Part shown: piece by piece, positions 1 through 7,832 of the stretch
Layout: each line of letters opens with the position of its first letter
Position numbering within the stretch: the first letter of the stretch is position 1
Assembly (NCBI RefSeq): GCF_007713735.2
Contig: NZ_VMNW02000081.1
Location: 1-41,866 of the forward strand
Source of the DNA: Amycolatopsis acidicola
GTDB lineage: Bacteria; Actinomycetota; Actinomycetes; Mycobacteriales; Pseudonocardiaceae
DNA: 41,866 nt
Direction: 5' to 3'
Notes under the pieces: model-generated
Databases searched by the model: none
What the model was told of the DNA's origin: nothing
The model's input: only the letters and a program-made list of their open reading frames with translations
Translations under genes and position numbers: made by a program

Positions 1-670
1 ATCTTGCACGGGCACGGCGGTGGATTGCCGGACCAGGCGCGGGCGCTGGTGTGGCCGCGGCCCTCGGCTGCCGGGCAAGGCTCGGGCTGATGGGCCAGGC
101 TCGGGCTCTGAGAACCAGGCGCGGGCTGGGCTCCTGGATCAGGGTCGGACGAGCGCGGGCCCTGGATAAAGGCGCGAAGTGGGGGAACCAGGCTCGCACG
201 GGTGCGGCGCAGGCTGGCCCGAACTCAGGCACAAGTCTCGCCCGCAGACTGCCCGACCAAGCTCGCACGGGCACGGCACAGGCTGGCCCGAACTCAAGCG
301 CAAGCCCCGCCTGCAGACTGCCGGACCAAGCGGGCACGGGCGCGGGCTAGCCCGAACTCAAGCGCAAGTCTCGCCCGCAGACTGCCCGACCAAGCCGCAC
401 GCACGCGGCACAGCCTGACCCGAACTCAGACGCAAGCCCCGCCCGCAGACCGCCGGGCCAGGCTCGGGCGCGGCATCGGTCCCGGTTTTCCGGATCAGGC
501 AAAGGCTCGACAGCAGGCTCAGTCCGGCCGCAGGCGCAGCCCGGCACCCGGCCCAGCCCCAAATCAGCGTCGGCTCGGTTTCGGCCTTGGCGCGCCTCGA
601 ACTCGGCTCCGGTCGGACCGTCAACCCTCGCCGCAGCCGCGGGCTCAAACCCCGGACCCAACCCCGGGAA
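1..670. repeat. Gene-free GC-rich tract with degenerate 64-69 bp tandem repeats
   Basis: No credible gene is seen between the window edge and the end of ung. The clearest repeats start at 218, 287, 351 and 419, each opening with CCCGAACTCA, so the periods are 69, 64 and 68 bp. Copies 1 and 3 share TCTCGCCCGCAGACTGCCC, while copies 2 and 4 share a CCCCGCC variant, so the array may have grown as a dimer of about 133 bp. The first 200 bases hold more decayed copies of a GGACCAGGCGCGGGC-like motif. Open frames across the tract are low-complexity and change frame from copy to copy, so I treat them as spurious. From 480 to 670 I see nothing specific. Confidence 0.7.
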
Positions 671-1348
671 TCAGGGCAACTTCCAGTCGATCGGCGGGCA
701 TCCCTGCGTGGCCAGCAGCTGATTGGCCCTGGTGAACGGGCGCGAGCCGAAGAAACCGTTGTGCGCGGACATCGGACTCGGGTGCACCGACTCGATCGAC
801 GGCAGTCCGCCGAGCAGCGGTTTCAGGCTGCGGGCATTGCTACCCCACAGGATCGCCACCAGCGGCCCGCCCCGCGCGGCGAGTGCGCGGATCGCCTGCT
901 CGGTCACCTCTTCCCAGCCCTTGCCCTTGTGCGAGTTCGGCGAACCCGGCCGGACGGTGAGGGACCTGTTCAGCAGCAGCACACCCTGCTCGGTCCACGG
1001 CGTGAGATCGCCGTTCGAAGGCATCGGGTGGCCGAGATCGTCGCAATACTCGCGATAGATGTTCTGCAGGCTCTTCGGCAGCGGCCGCACGTCGGGCGCG
1101 ACCGCGAAGCACAGGCCGATCGGGTGCCCCGGCGTCGGGTACGGGTCCTGCCCCACGATGAGCACACGGACGTCGGCGAAGGGCTGCTTGAACGCGCGCA
1201 ACACGTTGTCCCCGGAGGGCAGGTAGCGCCGGCCCGCGGCGATTTCGGCGCGAAGGAACTCCCCCATCGCCGTGATCCGGTCGGCGACCGGCGCCAGTGC
1301 CTCGGCCCACCCGGCTTCCACGACTTCCTGCAACGGTTTTCCGGTCAC
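671..1348 (-). CDS. ung: Uracil-DNA glycosylase (family 1)
   Basis: Removes uracil from DNA as the first step of base excision repair. The 225-residue product has the family 1 water-activating motif GQDPYP at residues 66-71 (catalytic Asp68) and the DNA-intercalation/catalytic motif HPSPMS at 189-194 (His189). Length matches the mycobacterial enzyme. I chose the GTG at 1348 because the protein then begins like mycobacterial Ung (TGKPLQEVVEAGW after the start); an ATG at 1453 would add 35 residues without family similarity. It is divergent from the EACC1-caspase pair. In mycobacteria ung lies directly after thiL, but here about 4.5 kb of accessory genes separate them. Confidence 0.95.
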   Translation of the reverse strand: MTGKPLQEVVEAGWAEALAPVADRITAMGEFLRAEIAAGRRYLPSGDNVLRAFKQPFADVRVLIVGQDPYPTPGHPIGLCFAVAPDVRPLPKSLQNIYREYCDDLGHPMPSNGDLTPWTEQGVLLLNRSLTVRPGSPNSHKGKGWEEVTEQAIRALAARGGPLVAILWGSNARSLKPLLGGLPSIESVHPSPMSAHNGFFGSRPFTRANQLLATQGCPPIDWKLP

Positions 1349-1478
1349 GGCCCGCGAGCCTAGCCCTCCGCCCCCCGCGTTCCACGAGGCCCCGCGCTTT
1401 CTTCCGCGACTTTCCGCGACGGAGCGTGCGAGAACGGTAACGTCGTAGCGCAAGCCACTGGGAGGAGATCACTTCGTC

Positions 1479-1859
1479 ATGCCGGCCGTTTCGATGATGA
1501 TCACGGTAGGGGCCCCGGACTGGGACGACGAGGAGCGCGACGAACGGGCCGCGGAGCTGGGCCACCTGCTGCGGGAGCTACCCGGGGCCACGCTCAGCAC
1601 GGTGCCGGGGCAAGCCGCGCCCGACGGCAGCAAGGGCGTCAGCGCGGTGATCGGCGCGCTCGGGGTCACCGTCGCCGTTTCGCGGAAAGTGCTCACGGCA
1701 GTGCTCGAAGTGGTGCGCCGCTGGGCCGACGTCGAGGCGTCGCGGAAGGTGGTGATCGAAATCGACGGGAACCGGCTGGAGTTCACGGGCGCTTCCGCGG
1801 CACAGAAGGACGACGCGCTGAAGTTCTTCATCGAGCACCATTCGCGGGGCAGCGAATGA
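1479..1859 (+). CDS. EACC1-like effector-associated constant component
   Basis: A 126-residue protein that I recognise as the small 'effector-associated constant component 1' (EACC1) family, the invariant partner of diverse effectors in actinobacterial conflict systems. What is seen: an acidic N-terminal strand-helix region (residues 1-35), a Gly/Val-rich hydrophobic centre (53-82), a helix ending in a conserved-looking RRW (86-88), then a beta hairpin (RKVVIEIDGNRLEF) and a C-terminal helix. A ribosome-binding site GGAGGAG (1461-1467) precedes the ATG. Its last codon overlaps the next gene's start (ATGA), so it should be translationally coupled to the caspase. The family role as adaptor or regulator of the effector is inferred from comparative genomics; no enzymatic motif is visible. 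Confidence 0.8.
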   Translation: MPAVSMMITVGAPDWDDEERDERAAELGHLLRELPGATLSTVPGQAAPDGSKGVSAVIGALGVTVAVSRKVLTAVLEVVRRWADVEASRKVVIEIDGNRLEFTGASAAQKDDALKFFIEHHSRGSE

Positions 1860-3694
1860 CGCGGGCCGCGTTCCTGATCGGCACCAGCAGCTACACCGAT
1901 CAGTCGTTGCGCCAGCTGCACGCCCCGGCTCAGGACGTCGAACGGCTCGGCGCGGTGCTGGGCGATCCCGAGGTGGGCGCGTACGAAGTGACCACGCACG
2001 TCGACGAAACAGCCGGGAAGCTCACCGATTCCCTGCGCGAGTTCCTGTCGGGCCGCGCTCCCGAGGACGCGCTGGTGATCTACTTTTCCGGGCACGGCGT
2101 GAAAGACGTGGCCGGGGACCTCTTCCTCACCGGCACCGATTCCAGCCTCGACGATCTCGATCACACCGCCATCCCCGCGACCGAGCTGAACAGGTGGCTG
2201 CGAGCCTGCCGCTCGCGGCGGATCCTGCTGATCCTGGACTGCTGTTACAGCGGCGCGTTCGGCCGCGGGATGCTCGCGAAGGCCGGGGAAACCGTGCACG
2301 TCCGGGAAAGCTTCTCCGGCCGGGGCCTCGCGATCATCACCGCGACCACGGCGATCGAGTACGCCTTCGAAGGCACGACCCTGCGCGAAGACGAGCGCGA
2401 CGAGGCCACCTCCACCTTCACCGAGGCGCTGATCCACGGCCTCGACACCGGAGAAGCCGACGACAACCTCGACCAGCGGATCACGCTGGACGAGCTGTAC
2501 TACTACGTTTTCGACACGGTCCGCGAGGTCAACCCCGGCCAGACGCCGTGCTGGTACCTGATCGGCGGGCAGGGCGATTTCCTCGTCGCGGCAAGGAGAC
2601 CCGGCACGTCGGCGCGCAGGTCTCGCACCTCACCGCCCACGCCCGCGGTCACGCTGCGGCCGGATCGCCGGATGCTCGCCACCGCGGTTCCCGTCGCGGT
2701 CCTCGGCGGCGTGATCATCTGGGCGGGCCTGGCCGGTTTCCGGCAGGGCGCGCTGTGGTCGGCCGCCGTGGTGGGGATTTTGCTTGTACTGGCAGCGATC
2801 CTGCGCATCGTGCTGGCGCTCACCGGGCGCACGTACCTGGAGGATCGCGGCGTGCGCGTGTCTCCGTTCCGTTCGGCGACCGTGCCCTGGCCGGCGATCC
2901 TCGCCGTGGAGGCGCGGTCGGGGCTGTTCGGCAAGAGCCTGACGGTGCGGCGCGGTGACCGTCCACAATGGCCATGGCTGCCCCTGCCCGCGCCGAGCCG
3001 TTCCTGGGTGGGCAACCGGGATTCGTGGGCCGCCGCGCTGGAGAAGATCCGGGAACACAGCGTCCTGCGTGGCTCGCCGACGGTCGTGGTCGACAGGCGT
3101 TGGGCGCCGTCGGCGGCGCGGGCGGCCGTAGTGATCGTCTTGGCGGGCGTGCTGCTGGTGACCACGGACAGGCCGTGGGTCTGGGAGGGCGTGATCGCGG
3201 ACGGGCCGCCGGACGCGTGCCAGGCGCTGAGCGACGAAAACATCGAGGCCGCGGTCCCTTCTTACCGTGACCTCGACATTTTCGGTGCGGCCCCGAGCTC
3301 CGTGGCGGTCCCTTCGAATTCGCTGACCACCAGCACCTGCCAGCGCACGCTGGCGGCATCGATACTGGGGACTCCCGACGGATGGGTACAGACGATCTAT
3401 GACGTCGCGGCGCGAACGTGGAATCGTTCGGCGCACCAGGGCGCCGAGGACCAGCTCGAGGACTACCGCTCCTTCGACGCCCAACACGGCCGGATAGCCG
3501 AGCTGACGGCACCACATCCCGGCTACTGGCTCACCTACGACAGGCACGCGACGGCAAGGCTGCTGTGCGGGAACGCCGTAGTGACCCTGGACATGCGGAC
3601 GACGGAGGCCTATCCCCAGATCCCGGACGATTTCCCGGACATCGCGGACAGAGCCGTCTCGCTGCTGAGCGCCGAAAACCCCGGCCTCTGCTGA
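1856..3694 (+). CDS. Membrane-anchored caspase-like peptidase (C14) with PH-like and extracytoplasmic domains
   Basis: A 612-residue predicted effector protease. Residues 1-245 form a caspase/metacaspase fold: the histidine motif YFSGHG (His80) and the cysteine motif LDCCYSG (nucleophile probably Cys130). Then come a Pro/Arg-rich linker (250-270), two hydrophobic segments (about 274-296 and 300-323), a stretch resembling the bacterial PH-like domain bPH_6 (TYLEDRGVRVSPFRSATVPW onward, about 325-405), a third hydrophobic segment (about 420-437), and a C-terminal domain (440-612) with Cys455, Cys495, Cys571 and a terminal Cys612. With three membrane passes the C-terminal domain would lie on the opposite side from the caspase, presumably outside. 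Coupled by ATGA to the EACC1 gene. It probably acts in a defence or regulated-death pathway; target and trigger are unknown. Confidence 0.85.
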   Translation: MTRAAFLIGTSSYTDQSLRQLHAPAQDVERLGAVLGDPEVGAYEVTTHVDETAGKLTDSLREFLSGRAPEDALVIYFSGHGVKDVAGDLFLTGTDSSLDDLDHTAIPATELNRWLRACRSRRILLILDCCYSGAFGRGMLAKAGETVHVRESFSGRGLAIITATTAIEYAFEGTTLREDERDEATSTFTEALIHGLDTGEADDNLDQRITLDELYYYVFDTVREVNPGQTPCWYLIGGQGDFLVAARRPGTSARRSRTSPPTPAVTLRPDRRMLATAVPVAVLGGVIIWAGLAGFRQGALWSAAVVGILLVLAAILRIVLALTGRTYLEDRGVRVSPFRSATVPWPAILAVEARSGLFGKSLTVRRGDRPQWPWLPLPAPSRSWVGNRDSWAAALEKIREHSVLRGSPTVVVDRRWAPSAARAAVVIVLAGVLLVTTDRPWVWEGVIADGPPDACQALSDENIEAAVPSYRDLDIFGAAPSSVAVPSNSLTTSTCQRTLAASILGTPDGWVQTIYDVAARTWNRSAHQGAEDQLEDYRSFDAQHGRIAELTAPHPGYWLTYDRHATARLLCGNAVVTLDMRTTEAYPQIPDDFPDIADRAVSLLSAENPGLC

Positions 3695-3698
3695 ACCC

Positions 3699-4220
3699 TC
3701 AGTCCAGGCGCCGCAACTGCTCGCGGAACACGCGCGCCCGCTCGACATAGGACTCCACGACACCGGCGATCTGCTCCGGGCCGAAGGAGGTGTTCGGCCG
3801 GGTCTTCGCCGGGACGCCGAGCGCGATGTGCCCGCTCGGCACGTGCGAACGATAGGACAGCACCGCGCCGGCGCCGACCATCGCGCCGTCTTCGAGCACG
3901 GTTCCGTTCAGCACCACCGAACCCGACGCGAGCAGGCAGCCCGTGCCGATCTTCGCGCCCTCGACGTGCACCGCGTGACCGATCGCCGAACCGGGGCCGA
4001 GGATCGTCGGGTCCTGTTCCGTGCAGTGCACGACACAACCGTCCTGGATGTTCGACCGCTCGCCGAGCTCGATGTAACCGTGGTCACCCCGCAACACCGT
4101 CTGCGGCCACACCGACGCGTGCGCGCCGATCCGCACGTCCCCGATCACCGTGGCGTCCGGGTGCACGTAGGCCTGCGGGTGAATGCTGGGTTCGCGGTCA
4201 CCGAGCGCGTAGATCGCCAA
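3699..4220 (-). CDS. Gamma-class carbonic anhydrase-like hexapeptide protein
   Basis: A 173-residue left-handed beta-helix protein built of hexapeptide repeats (for example VIGDVRIGAHASVWP, VVLNGTVLEDGAMVGAG). Candidate metal ligands are His65 (CVVHC) and His82/His85 (GHAVH). This spacing fits the actinobacterial subgroup of gamma carbonic anhydrase-like proteins; enzymatic activity is not assured. I chose a TTG at 4220, preceded by GGAG at a 6-base spacing; an upstream in-frame extension lacks family similarity and runs into the divergent gene. It ends 4 bases from the end of the caspase gene (convergent) and is divergent from the alpha-galactosidase with a 73-bp shared upstream region. Confidence 0.85.
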   Translation of the reverse strand: MAIYALGDREPSIHPQAYVHPDATVIGDVRIGAHASVWPQTVLRGDHGYIELGERSNIQDGCVVHCTEQDPTILGPGSAIGHAVHVEGAKIGTGCLLASGSVVLNGTVLEDGAMVGAGAVLSYRSHVPSGHIALGVPAKTRPNTSFGPEQIAGVVESYVERARVFREQLRRLD

Positions 4221-4293
4221 CGGGTGCTCCAATCTGTGTTCGTCCCGGGGCCCCTTAACCGGAACCCATCCCCGGACTGATTGGATCACGGCC

Positions 4294-5460
4294 ATGCTCG
4301 GCCGGATAGTCCTCGCCGTCGTGACGCTCGCGGCCGCGATGATCTGGCCATCGGAACCGGGCGGTGAGTTGCGCAACGGACTGGCCGCGACGCCACCGAT
4401 GGGCTGGAACAGCTGGAACCAGGTCGGTTGCGCCGGCCTGAACGAGCAGGTGGTGCGCGACGCGGCGGACAACCTGGTGCGCACCGGGATGCGTGACGCC
4501 GGATACCGGTACGTCGTCGTGGACGACTGCTGGCAGGCGCTGACCCGCGGCGCCGACGGCGCGCTGCGACCCAACCCGGACAGGTTCCCGCACGGCATGG
4601 CCGCGCTCGCGGACTACGTGCATGCGCGCGGGCTCCTCTTCGGGATCTACGCCGTGCCCGGCACCGGCACCTGCGCGATGTACAACTCCGGTTACCCCGC
4701 CAAGGGAATCGGTTCGCTCGGGCACGAACGCCAGGACGCCGAGACCTTCGCGAGCTGGGGCGTGGACTACCTCAAGTACGACTGGTGCTACGCCGACACC
4801 TACGACGGCCTCGACGAAAAGACGGCGTTCGAGAAGATGCGCGACGAGCTGCAGCGCACCGGCAGGCCCATCCTGTACGCGATCTCCGAGTACGGCGCCC
4901 AGAAACCGTGGGAGTGGGCGCGGCCGGTGGCGAACATGTGGCGCACCACCAACGATCTTTCCGCCGACTGGTCCTCGGTTTCCGCGACCATCGAGCAGCA
5001 GGCGGACGTGACCACCGGCAGCCCCGGCGGCTGGAACGACCCCGACATGCTGCAGATCGGCAACGGCAGCCTCACCGAATCCGAGGCACGGGCGCATTTC
5101 AGCATGTGGTCGATCCTGAACGCGCCGCTGTTCACCGGGACCGCGCCGACGGACCAGGACCTCGGCACGCTGCTGAACCGTGAAGTGATCGCCGTCGACC
5201 AGGATTTCGCCGGGGCACAAGGGAAACGCCTCGCCGTCGACGGCAGCACCGACGTGTGGGGGAAACCGTTGTCCGGCGGCGGTTACGCGGTCGTGCTGCT
5301 CAACCGGGGCGACTCCCCCGCCACGGTTTCCGCGGACGTGCCGGGGCACTGGGCCGTCCGCGACCTGTGGCAGCACGCGAACACCGGCACCAGCGACGGA
5401 ACGCTGCGCGCACAGGTGCCCGCGCGCGGCGCCGTGATGCTGCGGCTCACTCCGCGATGA
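4294..5460 (+). CDS. Secreted alpha-galactosidase, GH27
   Basis: Hydrolyses terminal alpha-galactosides outside the cell. The 388-residue product starts with a signal peptide (hydrophobic core about residues 4-18). GH27 hallmarks follow: TPPMGWNSWN (33-42), VVDDCW (75-80), the nucleophile motif YLKYDWCY with Asp163, and WRTTNDL with Asp221 as probable acid/base, then GGWNDPDML. A short C-terminal beta domain (about 300-388) is present, and there is no extra carbohydrate-binding module. Length is normal for a minimal GH27 enzyme. It overlaps the convergent GNAT gene by 14 bases at its 3' end. An alternative role as alpha-N-acetylgalactosaminidase cannot be excluded from sequence alone. Confidence 0.93.
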   Translation: MLGRIVLAVVTLAAAMIWPSEPGGELRNGLAATPPMGWNSWNQVGCAGLNEQVVRDAADNLVRTGMRDAGYRYVVVDDCWQALTRGADGALRPNPDRFPHGMAALADYVHARGLLFGIYAVPGTGTCAMYNSGYPAKGIGSLGHERQDAETFASWGVDYLKYDWCYADTYDGLDEKTAFEKMRDELQRTGRPILYAISEYGAQKPWEWARPVANMWRTTNDLSADWSSVSATIEQQADVTTGSPGGWNDPDMLQIGNGSLTESEARAHFSMWSILNAPLFTGTAPTDQDLGTLLNREVIAVDQDFAGAQGKRLAVDGSTDVWGKPLSGGGYAVVLLNRGDSPATVSADVPGHWAVRDLWQHANTGTSDGTLRAQVPARGAVMLRLTPR

Positions 5461-5926
5461 GGTCCTTGGCCAGGCAGACACTCAGCTCGTCGTGCCGGTA
5501 CAGGCCGAACTTCGGGATGTCGGTATAGCTGGAAGACCGGTACAGCGCTATCGCTTCCGGCTGCGCCAAACCCGTCTCGAGCACCACCCGCCGGTGCCCC
5601 GCCGCGCTCGCCGTGCGCTCCAACTCCGCCAGCACCGCACGCGCGAAACCCTTGCCGCGCATGGCATCCACGACGTACATGCGCTTCAGCTCCGCGTCGC
5701 CGGGGCGCAGTCCTTCCGGCGGTTCCTCGTGCGTGCGCCAGCCACCGCTGGCGACCGGGACCCCGCCCTCGTACCCGATCAGGAAAAGGCCACGCGGCGG
5801 CGCGAACTGCTCCGGATCGGTCCTCGTCCCGTCGGGTTCGCCGTACCGGACGACGTACTCCTGCTGGACGGCCTCGATCAGCTCGACCGAATCGGGGTGA
5901 TCGAAAGGCGTCACGCGCAAATCCAC
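5447..5926 (-). CDS. GNAT family N-acetyltransferase
   Basis: A 159-residue single-domain acetyltransferase of unknown substrate. The acetyl-CoA-binding signature RGKGFA lies at residues 90-95 after the typical beta-4 strand (ELKRMYVV), and a C-terminal EAIALYRSSSY segment matches motif B. Start is GTG at 5926, without a clear ribosome-binding site. It lies 17 bases downstream of thiL on the same strand, so the two are probably co-transcribed. Its 3' end overlaps the convergent alpha-galactosidase gene. Confidence 0.88.
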   Translation of the reverse strand: MDLRVTPFDHPDSVELIEAVQQEYVVRYGEPDGTRTDPEQFAPPRGLFLIGYEGGVPVASGGWRTHEEPPEGLRPGDAELKRMYVVDAMRGKGFARAVLAELERTASAAGHRRVVLETGLAQPEAIALYRSSSYTDIPKFGLYRHDELSVCLAKDLIAE

Positions 5927-5943
5927 ATTCGCACGTTATTCGC

Positions 5944-6912
5944 CTAGCGCCAGTGTTCCCAACCGGATTCTTCGTGATAGGTCTCACCGTCGAGGGTGAC
6001 TCCGGAATCCGGCATGTTCACCACGCCGATCTGGCGCCAGCCCTCCGGCAGGTCGGCGAACGACGGGAACGTCGCGGCCAGCGCGTGGTCCTCGCCGCCG
6101 GTGAGCACCCAGCGCCACGGGTCCGCGCCCAACGCGGTGCCGACTTCGACGAGGCGTTTGGGCAACTCCAGTGCTTCGCGGCTGAGGTCGAGCCCGACGT
6201 TCGAAGCCTCCGCGAGGTGCCCGAGGTCGGCGAGCAGGCCGTCCGACACGTCGATCATCGCCGTGGCCCCGGCTTCCGCCGCGGCCGGGCCCGCGGCGTA
6301 CGGCGGTTCCGGATAGCGCTGCGCGTTGACCACCGTGACCGGGGACCGGAAGCCGCGGTGCAGCACGGCGAGACCGGCCGCCGCCCAGCCGAGCCTGCCG
6401 CAGATCGCGAGAATGTCGCCGGGCCGGGCGCCGGCCCTGGTCACCGGCTCGCGGCCGCGCAGATCACCCAGCGCGGTGATGCTGACCACGATCTGGTCGG
6501 CCTGCACCATGTCCCCACCCACCACGCCGGCACCGGCGCTCTCGGCCTCGGCCCACATCCCGTCGGCCAGGCCGGTGATCACCTTCGCCGGGGTGTCCGG
6601 CGGGCACGCGAGACCGACCAGCACCGACGTCGGGACCGCGCCCATCGCGGCGATGTCGGCCAGGTTCACCGCGATCGCCTTGCGGCCGACCTGGTCCGGA
6701 GTGGACCAGTCGAGGCGGAAGTGCACGCCCTGCACCAGCACGTCGGTGCTCGTCACGACCCGCCCGTCGGAGGTCGCGGTCACCGCCGCGTCGTCGCCGG
6801 GGCCGAGCAGGGTGCTGCCGGGTTGTCTTCGGTTCTCCGTCACCGCACGGATCAGGCCGAACTCACCCAGTTCGGCGACCGTGCCGGGTTCCGGCACGTT
6901 CTGTGACGACAC
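5944..6912 (-). CDS. thiL: Thiamine-monophosphate kinase
   Basis: Phosphorylates thiamine monophosphate to thiamine diphosphate with ATP, the last step of cofactor synthesis. The 322-residue protein has the family's motifs in order: GPGDDAA (37-43), STDVLVQGVHF (55-65), NLADIAAMGA (83-92, metal and nucleotide), GGD (132-134), then DVSDGL and TGGEDHAL in the C-terminal half. Start is GTG at 6912 with GGAGG about 7 bases upstream. It is divergent from the Lrp-type gene. In mycobacteria thiL is followed directly by ung; here the order is interrupted. Confidence 0.95.
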   Translation of the reverse strand: MSSQNVPEPGTVAELGEFGLIRAVTENRRQPGSTLLGPGDDAAVTATSDGRVVTSTDVLVQGVHFRLDWSTPDQVGRKAIAVNLADIAAMGAVPTSVLVGLACPPDTPAKVITGLADGMWAEAESAGAGVVGGDMVQADQIVVSITALGDLRGREPVTRAGARPGDILAICGRLGWAAAGLAVLHRGFRSPVTVVNAQRYPEPPYAAGPAAAEAGATAMIDVSDGLLADLGHLAEASNVGLDLSREALELPKRLVEVGTALGADPWRWVLTGGEDHALAATFPSFADLPEGWRQIGVVNMPDSGVTLDGETYHEESGWEHWR

Positions 6913-7027
6913 TCGCCGCCTCCGTCCCTCGTCCGTCTGACAGTCGGATCACCTATTGTTCCCAGGTGGGGTAGGTTCTTCCCACGTTCCTACCTTGAGT
7001 TCTACGACGAAGACGAAGGGGCGCGCC

Positions 7028-7261
7028 GTGGTTCACGCATACATCCTCATCCAGACCGAGGTCGGTAAGGCCGCCGCGGTCGCCGGGGAGATCGCCGGCA
7101 TTCCCGGGGTCACCAGCTCGGAGGACGTGACGGGCCCCTACGACGTGATCGTCCGCGCGGAGGCCGAAACCGTGGACCAGCTCGGCCAGCTCGTCGTCGC
7201 CAAGGTGCAGGGCGTGGAGGGGATCACGCGAACCCTGACCTGCCCGGTGGTACACCTCTGA
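7028..7261 (+). CDS. Stand-alone Lrp/AsnC ligand-binding (RAM) domain protein
   Basis: A 77-residue protein consisting only of the Lrp/AsnC effector-binding domain, with no helix-turn-helix. The fold pattern (AYILIQTEVGKAAAVA, then GPYDVIVRAEAETVDQL, then TCPVVHL) is clear. Such proteins oligomerise and bind amino acids; a direct DNA-binding role is not supported here. I chose the GTG at 7028 because GAAGGGG lies about 7 bases upstream and homologues begin with VHAYILIQ; an upstream TTG at 6956 would add an unrelated tail. The next gene starts 4 bases after its stop, so both form an operon. Confidence 0.9.
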   Translation: MVHAYILIQTEVGKAAAVAGEIAGIPGVTSSEDVTGPYDVIVRAEAETVDQLGQLVVAKVQGVEGITRTLTCPVVHL

Positions 7262-7265
7262 AAAC

Positions 7266-7808
7266 GTGCCCGAAGCCGATACGACCGGGGCCCCGTCCCG
7301 GCGCTTGATCATCATCGCGGCCGTGCTGGCGGTCGCGCTCGCCGCCGTCGTCGCCGTGCTGGGCATCCGCGCGGGGTCCAATCAGGATCAGCCGGACAAC
7401 GGCCCGCTCGCGCTGGTGTCCGTGCCCGCGCCGCAAGCCGGTTCCGAGGACTGCGCGAACCTCATTCCCGCGCTGCCTGCCGAGCTCGTGTCCAACGGCG
7501 CGAAGCTCACCCGCCGCGAGCTGGCCGATCCGGCGCCCGAAGCCACTGTCGCGTGGGGCGCCCCTGACGCGATCGTGCTGCGGTGCGGCCTGGAGAAGCC
7601 GCCGGAGCTGACGCCGACCGCGCAGCTGCGCGTGGTTTCCGGCGTGCAGTGGCTGCCGGTGGAGGGTGCAGGCTCGTCGACCTGGTACGTGGTCGACCGC
7701 AACGTGTACCTGGGGTTGACGGTGCCGGACAGCGCGGGCACCGGGCCGCTGCAGGAGATCTCCGACACGGTTTCGGGCAAGCTGCCCGCCGTGCCACTCC
7801 GCTTCTAG
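7266..7808 (+). CDS. DUF3515 membrane-anchored protein
   Basis: A 180-residue protein with an N-terminal membrane anchor (about residues 14-34) followed by an extracytoplasmic domain typical of DUF3515: a Cys in the SEDCANL segment, the motif VAWGAPDAIVLRCGL with a second Cys, and a C-terminal strand VYLGLTVP. The two cysteines may form a disulfide. Function is unknown. Its place between thiL and ddl is conserved in actinobacteria (mycobacterial Rv2980 position). Start is GTG at 7266, four bases after the Lrp-type gene. It is convergent with ddl. Confidence 0.88.
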   Translation: MPEADTTGAPSRRLIIIAAVLAVALAAVVAVLGIRAGSNQDQPDNGPLALVSVPAPQAGSEDCANLIPALPAELVSNGAKLTRRELADPAPEATVAWGAPDAIVLRCGLEKPPELTPTAQLRVVSGVQWLPVEGAGSSTWYVVDRNVYLGLTVPDSAGTGPLQEISDTVSGKLPAVPLRF

Positions 7809-7832
7809 CGCTCGAACCGCGGCGCCGACGAC

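Noticed and set aside
202..735. Open frame of 177 codons on the plus strand over the first repeat array
   Set aside because: Low-complexity Arg/Pro/Ala sequence produced by the repeats; frame not kept between copies; no ribosome-binding site or domain; runs into the ung 3' end.
2630..3763. Minus-strand frames antisense to the caspase C-terminal half
   Set aside because: The sense frame has membrane segments and normal codon positions; the antisense frames are Arg/Ala/Pro-rich shadows.
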